Of a stretch of 64,000 bases of DNA, positions 42,012-54,884 are shown piece by piece; the first letter of the stretch is position 1, and each line of letters opens with the position of its first letter. Source of the stretch: Sodiomyces alkalinus F11 (Eukaryota; Ascomycota; Sordariomycetes; Glomerellales; Plectosphaerellaceae); NCBI RefSeq assembly GCF_003711515.1, contig NW_021167085.1, positions 2,070,452 through 2,134,451 of the forward strand. The letters are read 5' to 3'. The notes below the pieces were generated by a model. It searched no databases, was not told the DNA's origin, and was given only the letters and a program-made list of their open reading frames with translations. Position numbers and translations under genes: made by a program.

Positions 42012-45000
42012 TCGGTGTTAATGCAGCTCTGAGATCCCATATCGGGTGCGACTTGTCAGTCTTGTCTCAAGCCTCCTCTTGTTGCCGTTTGGGTTACAGT
42101 ACGGCAAGGGCCAACCAGCAACAGAGGTGTCTCAAAGAATGTGCAATGCGAGTTCACAAACACAGCATGCAAAATAATAGGTGTAGACAAGTCCCAATGA
42201 TATTATTACTTTCCCAGTGCCTAATTCTCGTCTAGATGCTCCAACGAATAATAGATAATAGAAACATGATACAGTCATGGCCAAGGCTTGCCTTGCCGCC
42301 TTGTTCCTTTTGTTTGTGCAATGCCCAGCCCCAAATAACCATATAACCCAAAACAAAAAGGAAAGGAGAGTGAACTCCTTCTGACCATCGCCTGCCTTTC
42401 GAATGCATGATTTCACACTCCAGTACGCCCCGGCCAAATTGGTCCATACCCAGTTGGTGATACAACAGACAAGGTCTCAAATACAAAGGAACACAAAGGC
42501 CGTGGCATCGTCCGTGTCGTTTCACACAAGACGCACCCCGCTATGCTGGGTAAAATTTGTGCAGTGTGTCGAAAGACAAGAGATACCACCGCCCTTCCAA
42601 ACGCCATCGGCGTATTTGGGCGCTTCAGCGCCGCACTGAGGCGGGCCAATGGTCTGGCGCGAAGGAGACGGGACTGGGAGGCGGTGGGGCGGGGACGCTG
42701 TACTCTTGCTCCTGGATGATGCGGACAGGTGTTGATGGGCGGTTGTGGCTGGAGGAGGCGAGAGTCTCACTGAGACCAGTCAAGATATCTTGACCCGTCA
42801 ACAGCCGGAGGTCTCCCCTGGAGGAAGCCACGGGGAGTGGCGAAGCGATTTGGCTCGCGGACATTCTTATCTGGAGCAAAAGGGGGTTGGGAGGACGACT
42901 GAGGGTTGCCATGTCAGCTTCCAAGGAGCCACTAGTGACACTGGCAATTGGCTTACAGTTGTCAGAAGCCCTCTGGACTGAGCTTGGTATCGGAGTTCGG
43001 GAATAGTTTGGAGGTGATGTGAGTCGGTTGGGATAGAGTGAGCCGGTAAGAGGCAGGTTGTCGTACTTGGGCTGTCGAAGTTCAAAAAGTAGTGGACAAT
43101 GTTGCATTGGGAGAGGAATGAAACCTGCAGGTTCCAGCAGAATGGGAGGGAAACTAGCCGTATATTTAAAAGCTGGGGCTAGAAGGGCAGAGCAAACTAC
43201 TTTCGTACAAACTACCGACGAGCTCCGACTCTGGTTCGGAAAGAGAGACAGGGTTGCCCAACGGGGGCTGTTACGCCCATTGACGGCTTGTGGAGTGGAT
43301 GCGGGTGCCAGAAACATGTGTCCTTCCTTCAGCCCCTGTCCGACCAACCCCCAACGTTCCTTCCCTCTTGAGCCTTGGATTATCCGGGGAGGGCGGGGAG
43401 GGCTTTCCTTAGACAGGGCGGTTGAGACAGCCAGGGGGGTTAGTACACGTACATAGGTACGTGGCAAGGGACAGGGTGTTGGGCAAGTACACCTTACCGA
43501 GTAGGGCCAGGCGAAAGGAAGTTGAGACTGGGTAAAGGGAATAATTACACATGAAAAAAAAAAAAAAACGAAAAAAAGTAAAGGGAGGAAAAGGGGAAAG
43601 AGAAAAACACATAGTACGACGAATCCGTACGCGGCACACACGGGTAAGGTTGCAGTAGCTGCGAAGCCCAAGCAAAAACGTGGAGAAAGCTCGTCAGGGG
43701 TTTAACCGGGGGCACAGGGGTATGCTCGGGGAAGGGGACATATGTAGCTACATACCTATACATATGAAATGAGCACAAGGGAGCTGAAATTTTCGACGGC
43801 TTGGCCCTAGCGACTACAGCGTATGTACTATCGATTTGTTTGCTCTTGTATGCAGTAAGGCCTGGAGCTCTTAGTCCTGTGTCTGAAGCTACCTGCACTT
43901 GAAGAAGATGACTCTAGGAAGATGAAGGTGTTGCCCAAGGTAGTGCATGCTCGATATTGTGGGATTCAGTCGCCGGCGGTGGGGCATCTGGGGAAGCGTG
44001 TCTCGGTGAATGTCCGGGGCACCGGTAATGTACGATACCTAGGTACCTTAGTACATAGGTGGTGTACTTCGCAATTAATTAAGGCAAGGTACTTCATGAA
44101 AGGGGCATTGGAAAGGAGACGGAGCCCGCCTCACTCCATGATTTATCTATCGAAACAGACTAAGCGATATCAACCAGGCCGTGCCGAAAACAGTAATTGC
44201 ACCTCAGAGAGAGGCGCCTCGGCCTGAAAGGTCCAAACAGGGCAGCTCCATGTGTCCGGGACCCCGGAGACGGCAATCCGTCAGTCAGGCTAAACCCATA
44301 TGTAGAAGGGGATAAATACGAAAGGAATGTTCTACGGACATGCATCCATGATAGCCGAGGAGCCAGGGGCGGAAAAAACCACCTACCACGGACCAGGAAT
44401 TGTCCTTGTCATATTAAACTGAGACGGCACGGAGGGCTAAGTGACTAATTAATTCGTAGGTACCTTAAGGTTAATTTATAAAGTTAGATACGTACAACGT
44501 GGGGAGTTGAGGGATGATATGTCGATAAATATGTTATCAGAATCTGTGCTCGTCTGACAAACAGTTCACAATCCTGCGAAGTACATCTCGGGAGCGAGTG
44601 GGGGCCAAAAGATAAAAAAAAAATCAAGGCAAACTCGCTGCTCTTATGAATTTTGGGAACTTCTTCCTATCTATGTTAGATAGGATGGGGGAAGGATGTG
44701 GTGGCTGACTGACCGTTTTCATCGTCTATCGGGGGCCGAAATGGCAAGGCATCAACCATCAACGACTTGGTTTGGAACCATTCGCTGTTATTGAGTTGAT
44801 GACTTGCCCGAGGAGTACGAAGTACCGAATTAACCTGGGCAGATTTTCCCCCCTCCCCCCTTTTTTTTTAAAAAAAAAAAATCGAGGAAAAAGAGAGTGA
44901 GAAAGTTGATGGCATGGTGAATGGACACGTTTTCAAGCAAACTGAAAATCCGTCCCACTCCCGAGACCTTGGGACGGGTTGGTATTTGTCGGTTTGTGAT

Positions 45001-46577
45001 CCACGGCTGGCCGAGGCGACGTGGTCAGGGGTCGGGAGATGGAACCTGCACTAATCGGGCATCCCGTGACAATTGGTGAAATACCTACATGGTTAAACCA
45101 CCTACCTGCTACACGTTCAGGCACATGTTTGCGAGGGCATCATCGGGCCGCAAGTGAGTGGTCATGGCACGGCATCTTTTTTTTTTTTCTTTTTCTTTTT
45201 TCTGTTCTTTCATTTCCTCCCTACTCTTTTACCCACTCCCTCCAGGCTCCTTCCCCCGGTTTGCATTGGAGCTAATAACTCGGGCAGAGAAGTAAGCTTG
45301 AAGTCGGGTTAGGTAAAGACACAGGGCGGCATGGTACGGAGAAATGAGGCCCAATATCTGTTCGTCCAAATATCTATGGTACAGCGCAAACACGAGCCAA
45401 CCATCCATACGAGGAGCACCAACCCATGGCTCCCGGGAGCAACAACAGACATCAACGAGTCAGCTGGTGGAACTGAAAGACAAGTTGTTAGATGAAGCAA
45501 AAATGGCGAGTGACATTTACAGTACAGAGCGCATCCTAGCGTTTGCTATGCTGGTCCCGGGTTCCCCGGACCGATTCCGGTCCAGGCCCCTGACCTGCTG
45601 GAAGCTTCCATTTTACCTTTTTCCCCGGAGACTGAAATGAACAGGGTCTTCGGAATCGCAGTGAAAATGCATACCTCGGCACTGTATCAGGCCGGAGGAC
45701 TTCGCACGAGGAATTTTATGTGGAGATCTACCTACCGCCCGTGCCCGTGCCAGTGAGCCGGTCGATACGGCTCCGTCAGTGCGGGAGGATAGTCAGGACA
45801 GCAAGTGGGCCTTTTAATTAGCGAGGACGACTCATCTCCCTGGACAATGCCTGATATTCGTACGAAGTGCTTGAAGTCCGTTGTACGGTGTATTCGTAGA
45901 ACCAAGGCATCAACAAATCCCTGTTTCCATTCTGAGCCGAAGGTACATCTGTACGAATAGTCCCATTCATGAGGCAGCCGGACCTATGCCCAGCCCAGTG
46001 GTTCGGAACGGAGGCACTCCAGGCGGTCTTCAAACTTCTCTAGGTCTCTGGTCATCGGGGTCGGTCAGGCAGACAAACGAAGTCTGGTAGGGCAGTCACA
46101 CATGCCTCTCTGAACCCAATTCCAACCTTGTCTGGCTACCTAATGCCGTCCATCTGGGGGTGAGCCGTGCCCTGATACCTCGCCACCTCTACCAGGCTCG
46201 TAGCACGAGCAATCGCTTTTTTCTTCTTCCCCTTTTCCTTTTTCTCTTCTTGTAACCCAGCGTCGGTCGAGCAATGTCACCGGAACCAATTGAGTGTGAG
46301 TGTGGGATCTGAGCACAAGTACTACACCGTACAAATGCCAAAGTGCTAGAACATCACTCCGAAGTACGATTACTTGCCCATATACTCGTCCAACCGTACA
46401 GCGTATCACTGACCATGTAGGACACGAAAGCTGGCAGGGTAGGGAGGCGACAAAGAAATGCGTGGCTCCCCAATATGTGGTCAGTATATATTCGCTTATT
46501 AGTAATACAGTATTTTAGCTGCCCCCTATTGTTACATAGTAGCGACATTATGTACGATACACAGGTTTGCACATGAT

Positions 46578-48353
46578 CTAGAACAGACTCTCGCTCCCCA
46601 GGGCCTTCTTCTCGTCCAGTTTCAGCGCCTGTTGGAACGTCTTCGGGGCGGCCCTAGCACCTCGCGTGAAGGCATCGCAAAGCAGCGCGGCGGCAACGCT
46701 GACATTCAAGCTATCCACCGAGCTGGTGCCAACTCTGGCCTGCCGGAGAACCGAAACCTGACAGTCCGCCCTCGAGATCATCTTCCGGGACAGACCCTCG
46801 CCCTCGTTGCCCAGGACGAGGATGCACGGCTTCTCGCGCAACGGGTCCTCCTCGGCCAGCTCGTCGGCCGTCAGCTGCTTCTGGCCGCTTCGCCCCGCCG
46901 ACGGCGCGACGGCCACGTAGGAGGCCCAGCCGACATCCCGGGACGACTCGAGGAAGGCCAGCGGGTCTGCGACGGAGAAGATGGTGAGTTCCTCGGCGGC
47001 GCCGGCGGCCGCCTTGACCACCGTGGGCGTGATGGGGGACGAGGACTGTTTGGTGACGGCCACGGCAGCGGCACCAAGAAAGCGCGCCGTGCGTAGCATG
47101 GCGCCTAGGTTGCCGGGGTCCATCACCTCGTGCAGCAGGACGACCAGGGGCTTGTGGGCGCCGCGGGAGTCCCATCGCTGAAAGGGTTCGCTGCCATTGA
47201 TCTCGACGTCCTCTTTGAGCTGGTGGCCGATGTCGACGGTGTAGCCATCCTCCGCAACGGGACCTAGCCCTAGAATGGGCAGTTGGGGCAAGGGCGAAAC
47301 TTCTAGGATGACGCCGTTGTGAGGCCGACCCTTGCTCACGTTGTCGAGTAGATGTTGCCTCGACTCCGGAACGACGGTCGTGCGGACTTTGTGTTTCTCG
47401 GCGAGAGTGCGGATGAATTCGATCGACTGCCTGTTGCTGGCGCCGGCGTAGATGTAGAGGTGGTAGATCTTGCGCCGAGCCTCGCGCAGAGCGGCCAGTA
47501 CGGGCCAGCGCCCGAAGAGAAACTGTGACGCCGCCGTAGTATAGGGTAAAGCGGCCGCAAAATCACCAGACTTCCTTCCAGGGCCTGCCAGAGCCCAGAA
47601 CTCATCGTCTCTTGCGTCGTCTCTTGCGTCGTCTCTTTCTTCGCCTCCCAGCTCTTCCCTCGCCCTTTGTCGCATTCTGTCAAAGCCCGACCGCCGGTCC
47701 CGGGCTTGACTGTCGATGTTCCTCGAGCGCTCGTCATGGCTTTCGGTTCGATTATATGACCGTGACTCGGTTCTGTCGGTGTTCCTCGAGCGCTCGCCAT
47801 AATTTTGGGTTCGATCGTATGACCGCGACTGCGACTCAGTTGGAGTATCCGATTGTTTGCTTTCCAGCAGTTTGGTAATCTTGTCCTTAAGACCTCCTTT
47901 GTTAATTTGGTACACCAAGCTCTTCTTGCCGAAATCAGATTCCGGATCGTTAAAGCGCTTGCTACGCGATTTCCGACCATTCATATCCTGCTCTTTTTTC
48001 TCTTCCTTCTGGCGCATCTTTTTGAAAGCCCTTTTGATCCTATGGCGCTCTCTCCCCGTAGGCGGTCCGCTGGTGGCCGCACCGAATTTTGTGTCGAAGC
48101 TGTCGGCAGGTTTAACGCGTCCGGCGCCGCCTCGAGACCATGATCCTCCTCCATTCCTAGGTCGGGAGGTGGAGCGTAATGTAGTGGATGATTCCGACCT
48201 TCTACGGCTTGCCTGTTCACTGCGGATACCGCGCCAGGCAGCTGAAAAGGAGGACTGAGATCGGGTGAAGTCTGTGAAAACGCGAGCAGTCACATGTCCA
48301 GGAGGATGTCGTCTGAGCGAAGCGGCGAGGCTCCTTTGCGTAAGAAAATTCAT
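46578..48353 (-). CDS. MRM1: Mitochondrial 21S rRNA 2'-O-ribose methyltransferase (SpoU/TrmH family)
   Basis: Mrm1 methylates a ribose in the peptidyl-transferase region of the mitochondrial large rRNA. A single exon gives 591 residues from the ATG at 48353. The open frame extends 24 codons upstream but begins with GTG. The N-terminus (MNFLTQRSLAASLRRHPPGH) looks like a mitochondrial presequence. A long basic linker with repeated SYDRT/SYNRTES units precedes the substrate-binding domain (LFGRWPVLAALREARRKIYH). The three SpoU motifs are present: EVMDPGNLGAMLRTARFLGA (near 405), LVLGNEGEGLSRKM (near 510) and SVDSLNVSVAAALL (near 545). The long Arg/Ser-rich linker makes it longer than yeast Mrm1. 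Confidence 0.93.
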   Translation of the reverse strand: MNFLTQRSLAASLRRHPPGHVTARVFTDFTRSQSSFSAAWRGIRSEQASRRRSESSTTLRSTSRPRNGGGSWSRGGAGRVKPADSFDTKFGAATSGPPTGRERHRIKRAFKKMRQKEEKKEQDMNGRKSRSKRFNDPESDFGKKSLVYQINKGGLKDKITKLLESKQSDTPTESQSRSYDRTQNYGERSRNTDRTESRSYNRTESHDERSRNIDSQARDRRSGFDRMRQRAREELGGEERDDARDDARDDEFWALAGPGRKSGDFAAALPYTTAASQFLFGRWPVLAALREARRKIYHLYIYAGASNRQSIEFIRTLAEKHKVRTTVVPESRQHLLDNVSKGRPHNGVILEVSPLPQLPILGLGPVAEDGYTVDIGHQLKEDVEINGSEPFQRWDSRGAHKPLVVLLHEVMDPGNLGAMLRTARFLGAAAVAVTKQSSSPITPTVVKAAAGAAEELTIFSVADPLAFLESSRDVGWASYVAVAPSAGRSGQKQLTADELAEEDPLREKPCILVLGNEGEGLSRKMISRADCQVSVLRQARVGTSSVDSLNVSVAAALLCDAFTRGARAAPKTFQQALKLDEKKALGSESLF

Positions 48354-48950
48354 TGCATGATGTATCGTCAAATGAGACGTTCGGAGTGTGGTCAAGCCTA
48401 TGGTTTCGATAACATAGGAGCACACCTGTTCAAAGAGGACGGTGTCGAAAGTTCAGAGGCCCAGCGGTCTACCTTTTATGCAAGTGTTACAAAGTACGTA
48501 GCGGCGACGATCTTCTCAGGGTCCAGCTTTTCTGCCGCTTGTCCGTGTCAAAATTTGGGCGGTGAACCTTTACGGAGGCCAATTGGTCCAATTATTGCGG
48601 GGCTATATGCATATTTGCATAAGGTAATTAGGTATGGTTCGGTAAACCGCGTTCTGAAGCTCGACCGCGTCCAGTTGAGAAGGTAATTACGTGAAATTTC
48701 GTATTGTGCCTTCCAACGACTTCGACCGCTGGAGAGCTGCTGAGTTCTTTCCGTCTTCCTCCGATATCCAATCCTCTGGCGAACATTCCTCATACTATCT
48801 GTATTTCTTCTGCTTTCTCTTTTCACTCGGACCGAACGCGCAACGCACTGCGGCACACTTCGCATTCGCATTCGCCTTGCCTTTCCCTTCTTCGCCCTAC
48901 ATGTAGCATGCTCAACTGATCCGAACCACCACTACTGTCGCATCACCGTC
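48354..48950. promoter_or_regulatory. Divergent promoter region MRM1 / Mit1-like gene
   Basis: These 597 bp lie between divergent start codons. The last 200 bp are CT-rich with several CATTCGC-like units near 48860. No gene is supported. Confidence 0.45.
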
Positions 48951-51900
48951 ATGGAGGGCCACGATATCCCCGTTCCCGACGGCTTCGACGAAGAGCTCCT
49001 GCCAGATATCACGTTCGCCAGCATCAACGGAGGAGCAGCAAGCATTGCCGCTGCCGCTCTGCAATCTCTAGAAGACCCTTTTCTGCAGCAAGAACTGGCA
49101 GAGTTGGATGCCGAGTCCTCCCCCCCGCAGGCTTCCGAGAGGTTTTCTACCCACGACAACGTCGCGCCAGCGTCTCCGGGGAATGGCGCCATGCGCCCGA
49201 CTACATTCGAAATCGTGTTTCCCCGACTATCCGACGAAGCCCGCAATCAATATGTACATGTTCAGAGCGATGTTGTGGATTTCCTCATAGAAGAAATAAC
49301 GAACGATCCGAGAAGCGAGAACGCCGAGTCGCTCTTCAAGCTCGAGTACACTGATGGCCGACAAGACTACGTAAGTTGCTACACTCTCACGTTTCCTTCA
49401 CGGCACTCTCTTTGCGCTTCAATTTGCGGTTTGGTTTGCGACTCAGCAGTTTGCCCGTCCTCAAACTTGCCATCTCTCGCATACGACTACCTCCTACTTC
49501 GTCCACCTGCCCATGCATTTGCATGCATTTGCGCCTTTTGTCGTTGCAGGCTCCATTTACCAGATCTGCTATTTTATTCAGATATATCTATCTGTCCTAT
49601 TTCTCTTTAACTGCTTCAGTCCGTGTCTCTCGACCTCAGCGCCAGTTCCTCCAGTTATCTTTCTTCTTGGTTTCTTGGCCCCTTCCGTATTACATTGGCT
49701 ATCTTGCCCAAAAAGAAAACGAGCTCGGCTTTCCTTGGTCGCAACTTATTACACTGCACGGCACTGATAACCCCTTCCTACCCTTCCATCACCCTGCAGG
49801 CTGTGGCCATATCTTCCTGCCGTCTGACATTGGGGGCACTTGTTGTGAACCAACGGGGGATTTGCACTTATAGCTTTGGTGGTGATCGCCTTGGTTATTG
49901 TTTCACTTTCGTCATATAAACTTGAGAAGCTGACCTTTCCTCTTGCTCAAGGTGCCTCTCGCGAAACTACTAGACTACCCCGGCGGAAGAAGAGCATTGC
50001 AGCAATTTGAAATGAATCACTCCCCCGGAAGCCAGTTCTCCCATCCTAGGCGAGGCAAGAGGGGCACCCAATGTTGGGACGATTTTGAAGATGACTCCGG
50101 ATCCAACTCCATCTCCTCAGACGACCTCACAACCCACGACGATAACGCCGACGATCTTCCTGCCAGACCAGCTAAGCGTCTACGTCTTTCCAGATCTCGA
50201 AATACCCGCCAGGCGGGCCATTCCCAGGTGGGGGAGGACGAGGAAGAGGAGGAGCCAAAGTCAGCACAGAATCAGCCACAGGCGCGCCAGCTCCGAGAGC
50301 GTCGACCCAAGCAGCTCACCTTGACTAGCATGGGTCTCATGAATGGCCTTGATTCCGCATTTGGAGAAGACGAACTAGCTCAGGACTCCTTCTTTGCGTC
50401 CAATAAGGCCTCCGATAATGACGACTTCACCTTGGTCACATCAGACATCAACCCAACTCGCGGCAGACCGCGGAAGAACATGCGCCCCAAGTCAACTCGG
50501 CTTGGCAAATCCTCGGACCCTAAATCCCGCGGCTCGTCAATCGAGTTCGAGGACCGTCGGCGGTCAGGAAGAGCGACACGCAATCTAAACAGCATGAGGG
50601 ACACCACTGCCTTAGATGACGATGACGAAGAGTTCTATATCGTCGACACGAGAGAGCCCACAGTCCCCAGGGCCATAAGCGCCAAGGAAGTCTTCCAACC
50701 GCTTCCTCCCGATTCGGATTTCCCACTCTTTCACACCCCCGTCTGTGAGACGTGCGGTCAGGGTCCCGTTTCTAGCAAGGGTCAGCTTATCGGTTGCCAG
50801 GGCTGCTGCCTCACCTTCCACAAAGTTTGCCTTGGCTACCGCGCCCAACGCGATCACCTGGCCACGAAAATTGGGAATGATAGCTTTGTTTTGCAATGCA
50901 AATGGTGCATTGGCATGCACCTGAAGAAAGACAAAAATGCTCCTCGGTATTCTGCGTGCCAGTCCTGCAAGGAGAATAGTCCTTCTTGTGCTCCATTCTC
51001 TCAGAAGAAGACAGCAACTCAGGAAGAGAAGCTGAGGGCCGAAAACGACGGTGTTGATCCTATTACACCTGTCGATACGACCCTCGTCAATAATCCGCAG
51101 CATGTCTTGTTCCGCTGCACGAAGTGCAAGCGCGGCTGGCACTTTGAGCACCTCCCTGCTCCGTCTGGGCAGCAGTCTACCCCGAATTCGAACGCTAGCC
51201 CTTCCAGTGTCCGAGAACAACGACGGGCTGAGTACTCTGGCGATTGGAGCTGTCGAGATTGCGCCACCACCAATGACAAGGTTCAGACGTTGGTTGCCTG
51301 GCGTCCCGTTAGCAAAGATGTTGAGCCAGGTCGGTCCTGTGAAGAGTTCCGAGAGGATGATAAGGAATACCTTGTCAAATGGCAGGACCGTTCCTACTCT
51401 CACTGCTCGTGGATGCCCGGCGCCTGGATATTTGGTACCGTGACAGCAGCGTCTCGATTGACATTTGCCAAGAAGGACGCAGCAGAGAGCCTGCTCAAGC
51501 GGGACGAAAAGGACGCGATCCCCGAAGAATATCTTCTGATCGATGTCGTCCTTCTCGCCAAAATGGACAAGTCGTCGTCGTCGTCTAGAAAGGAGAGGAG
51601 CAAGGAAGCCGACTTGGCACGTATTTCTCATGTCAAACAAATCTACGTCAAGTTCCAAGGCCTCAGTTACCATGAAGCCGTATGGGACTCTCCACCTTCC
51701 CCTGATTCGGGGCGCATTTACGACTCCTTCAAAGCGGCCTACGAGGAGTATTTGAGCGGCAAACATTTCCCGAACGATTCCTGTGAGAAAATGAGAGACA
51801 GAGTCCGGGCGTACAAGGATAGCCCCTTCGAGGACCTCAAGGTGCAGCCACCCGGCATCAAACGGGGCAAGCTGATGGAGTATCAAATGGAGGGAGTGTC

Positions 51901-54884
51901 GTGGATTCTTTATAACTACCACCAGAACCGCAATGTGATCCTGGCCGACGAGATGGGCTTGGGGAAAACGGTCCAGGTCGTTACTCTCATTACGACACTG
52001 GTCCAGGATAAGCCAAGGGTAAGCTGGATTCTCCCAACTGCCTGCCCCATTGATTGAATGCTAACCGGAACCCGTAAATCAAGTGCTGGCCGTTTATGGT
52101 TGTGGTTCCCAACTCAACGTGCGCCAATTGGCGACGGGAGATCAAGTACTGGGCACCCGATCTTCGTGTTGTGACCTACCACGGTGGACGTCGACCGCAG
52201 GAGCTGGCCTACAAGTACGAGCTGTTCCCCGATGGCTCCTCCCACGTGAAGGCACACGTCGTCGTCATGTCGTATGACTCGGCACAGGATGAGCGAACAA
52301 AGTCCCTGTTCAGCTCAGTGCACTGGGCCGGACTGGTCGTGGACGAAGGGCAGCGACTGAAGAACGACCGGAACCTCCTCTACACGGCTCTCAAGTCTAT
52401 GCGCTTTCCCTTCAGGCTTCTGCTTACGGGTACTCCTCTGCAGAACAACAAGCGTGAGCTGTTCAACTTGCTCCAATTCGTTGACCTCAAACACAACGCC
52501 GCCAAACTGGACGAGCAGTATAGCGAGCTCAACGCCACCAATTTGCCCGAGTTGCACGAAAAGATTCGCCCGTACTTTCTCCGACGCACCAAGGCCCAGG
52601 TCCTCAAGTTTCTCCCCCCCATGGCGCAGATTATTCTTCCGGTTTCCATGACCATTCTGCAGGAGAAGCTCTGCAAATCGATCATGTCGAAGAGCCCCGA
52701 GTTGATCAAGGCCATCTTCGCGAACAAGAAGATCAGGTCCAAGGAACGAGGGAGCCTGAACAATATTCTCGTGCAACTGCGCAAGTGTCTCTGCCACCCG
52801 TTCCTCTACAGCGAGGCCATCGAGGAAAAGTCGGCGGATCCAGAGACCATGCACAGGAACCTTATATCCGCCTCTGCGAAGCTCTTGTTGCTCGAGATTA
52901 TGCTCCCGAAACTAAAAGAGCGCGGCCACCGGGTCCTGATCTTCAGTCAGTTCTTGGGCCAGCTGGACATCATGGAGGACTTTCTTAATGGGATGGGATT
53001 CGACCACCGAAGACTCGACGGATCGATATCCAGTCTCGAGAAGCAAAAGCGCATCGATGATTTCAACGCCCCCGACTCGCCTGTCTTTGCCTTCCTCCTG
53101 TCCACTCGGGCTGGTGGTGTCGGGATTAACCTGGCGACGGCCGATACCGTCATCATTCTGGACCCAGACTTCAACCCGCACCAGGACATTCAAGCTCTGT
53201 CCCGTGCGCACCGAATTGGACAGAAAAAGAAGGTTTTATGTTTCCAACTCATGACAAAGAACTCTCCGGAGGAGAAGATCATGGCAATTGGGCGTAGCAA
53301 GATGGCCTTGGATCATGTCCTGATTGAGAGTATGGACAATGAGGTGGAAGCCGGCGACGACCTTGAGGACATCCTGAAGTTCGGAGCGTCCACTCTCTTC
53401 AGCGACGAGCAAGATCAGAAGGATATCATTCGCTACGATGATGCCAACGTCGATAAGCTTCTAGATCGCTCAGGAATGGAGCAAACTAAATCGGACGAAG
53501 GAACGGCCGAGTCGCAGTTCTCATTCGCAAGAGTATGGGCCAACGAGAAGGGGAGCTTCGACGAGCAGCTTGCAGAACATAAGGACCCAACACTGCAACC
53601 CAGTATCTGGGAGCGCATTTTGGCGGAGCGTGAGGCAGAAGCTCAGAGGATAGCGGAAGAAAACGCGGTAACTTTGGGGCGCGGAGGCAGGCGTCGTCGG
53701 GTATGTCAAGCTCTCTCTTGTGATGTTCTGCATCTATTCTATCTATTCTCGCGGGAAGAGAGGAAAGAAGGGGGAGGTTGGGTGAATGGAAACGTCGCTA
53801 ACATGGTCTCCCCCCCTCCGCTCTAGGCTGTCAACTACAGCACGACTGACGCGGCCGACAATGCGGAACCGAGCGGCTCTGATGTAGATCCGGACTTCGG
53901 CACGGACTCGGATCAAGAAGAGCAGGATGACGAAGAGTCCACGAGTGAGCCCGAGATCCCTGCCACTGTTGCAGTTGACAAAAGCAAAGTCAAAGGTAGA
54001 TCCAGAAAATCAACTTGTTGAAAGCTCCCTACTTCCAATCATATCTTTGCGAAAGGGGGAAGGACGACAAGGATGAACACAGCCATTAACGATTTCAACT
54101 TGCAGACACATCTACACCCCAAACCAAAGACACAGCAAAACGGGAACCCAACCGACGCGGCCCTGCCCAGGGGAACGGAAATGTAACAACCGAGAGGTCT
54201 AAAGTCCCTCAACCCTCGGTCCCGAAGAACGCCGCCCCCGCCAACAGGCTGAACGTTTCACAACCTCCCTCCTCGACTTCGTCGCAAAGTGGCAACCCTC
54301 CTCGAGTTCCTTATATGCCAGGGGTAGTCAGGCACGGTTCGAACATGCCCTTGGCTGCCCAGTCTGCTTCCTTTGGGAACTACTCGGGTACAGCAAGCCC
54401 TGGGCCCATCGTGCCACCTCCTGGAGTCCTTGATCTCGATTGGCTCTTCCAATTGTCGACACAACATGGACACGGCGCTCCTAGCCACCTTGATCAACAG
54501 ATTCACCACTATCCACACTATGGCACCGGTCAGGCGCAGGCCCGAGGTTTTCCGTCGAATGCCGTACCAACTATGCATGGTGGCCACCGATCAAATACAA
54601 CCATGGCCGGCACTCCGTCTATTCCACAAGTTGCACAAGGGGCTGGCAGAGGGCAGGTGAGTGGAAGTTTCTCCAGAGCTGCAGGGCCATCTGGACAGTC
54701 CCATCCGCCGTGTCCTATATGCAGCCAAGGACATCTCCCTTCGGAATGTAAGGGACGGGCCACAGAGGCCCAGTTACGCGTTGCGCTTGATAGTATTGCA
54801 AGTTGGCCGTCATCTTCAACGAAAACTACCGAGAAAATGCTTCTCAAGGCAAAACTAAAAGCTAGATCCACCCTTGACGGGTAG
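48951..54884 (+). CDS. MIT1: CHD/Mi-2-type chromatin remodeller (Mit1-like)
   Basis: SNF2 remodellers with PHD finger and chromodomains slide nucleosomes; the fission yeast relative Mit1 works in the SHREC silencing complex. Five exons (48951-49370, 49952-52018, 52084-53700, 53827-53995, 54106-54884) give 1683 residues. In order there is a PHD-type finger (about 405-465, CETCGQGP and CKWCIG), a second Cys-rich finger (about 525-580, FRCTKCKRGWHFEHLP), and two chromodomain-like segments (EYLVKWQDRSYSHCSWMPG; IYVKFQGLSYHEAVWDS). The helicase follows with DEMGLGKT (about 806), DEGQRLKN in place of DEAH (about 915), LLTGTPLQNN, and STRAGGVGINL with ALSRAHRIGQ. The C-terminus has a zinc-knuckle-like CPICSQGHLPSEC. 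Intron 1 is 581 nt, long for this genome. Mit1 orthology is inferred from domain order and the DEGQ variant. Confidence 0.88.
49371..49951 (+). other. MIT1: Long (581 nt) intron 1 of the Mit1-like gene
   Basis: It is bounded by GTAAGT and CTCAAG and joins DGRQDY to VPLAKLLDYPGG in frame. Other mid-size GT/AG pairs inside could allow nested splicing. It contains no obvious gene. Confidence 0.7.

Larger units (their letters stand above)
40661..46577. other. Gene-poor block with retroelement relic
   Basis: About 5.9 kb lie without a supportable gene. The first 400 bp or so should be the CDT1 promoter. 41602-42070 holds a repeat structure described separately. A 348-codon open frame at 43671-42625 (minus) has no family resemblance and pyrimidine-driven composition, and I do not call it. 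Low-complexity tracts occur at 43552-43578 (A-rich), 44862-44881 (T run next to A run) and near 45177-45200 (T-rich). GTAC-type words are present (TACGAAGTAC 44816-44825). Confidence 0.5.

Noticed and set aside
42625..43671. 348-codon open frame on the minus strand in the gene-poor block
   Set aside because: Its first codons are homopolymer-driven, the composition is Ser/Pro with no conserved motif, and no splice continuation or family resemblance supports it. A chance frame in GC-rich DNA is more likely.
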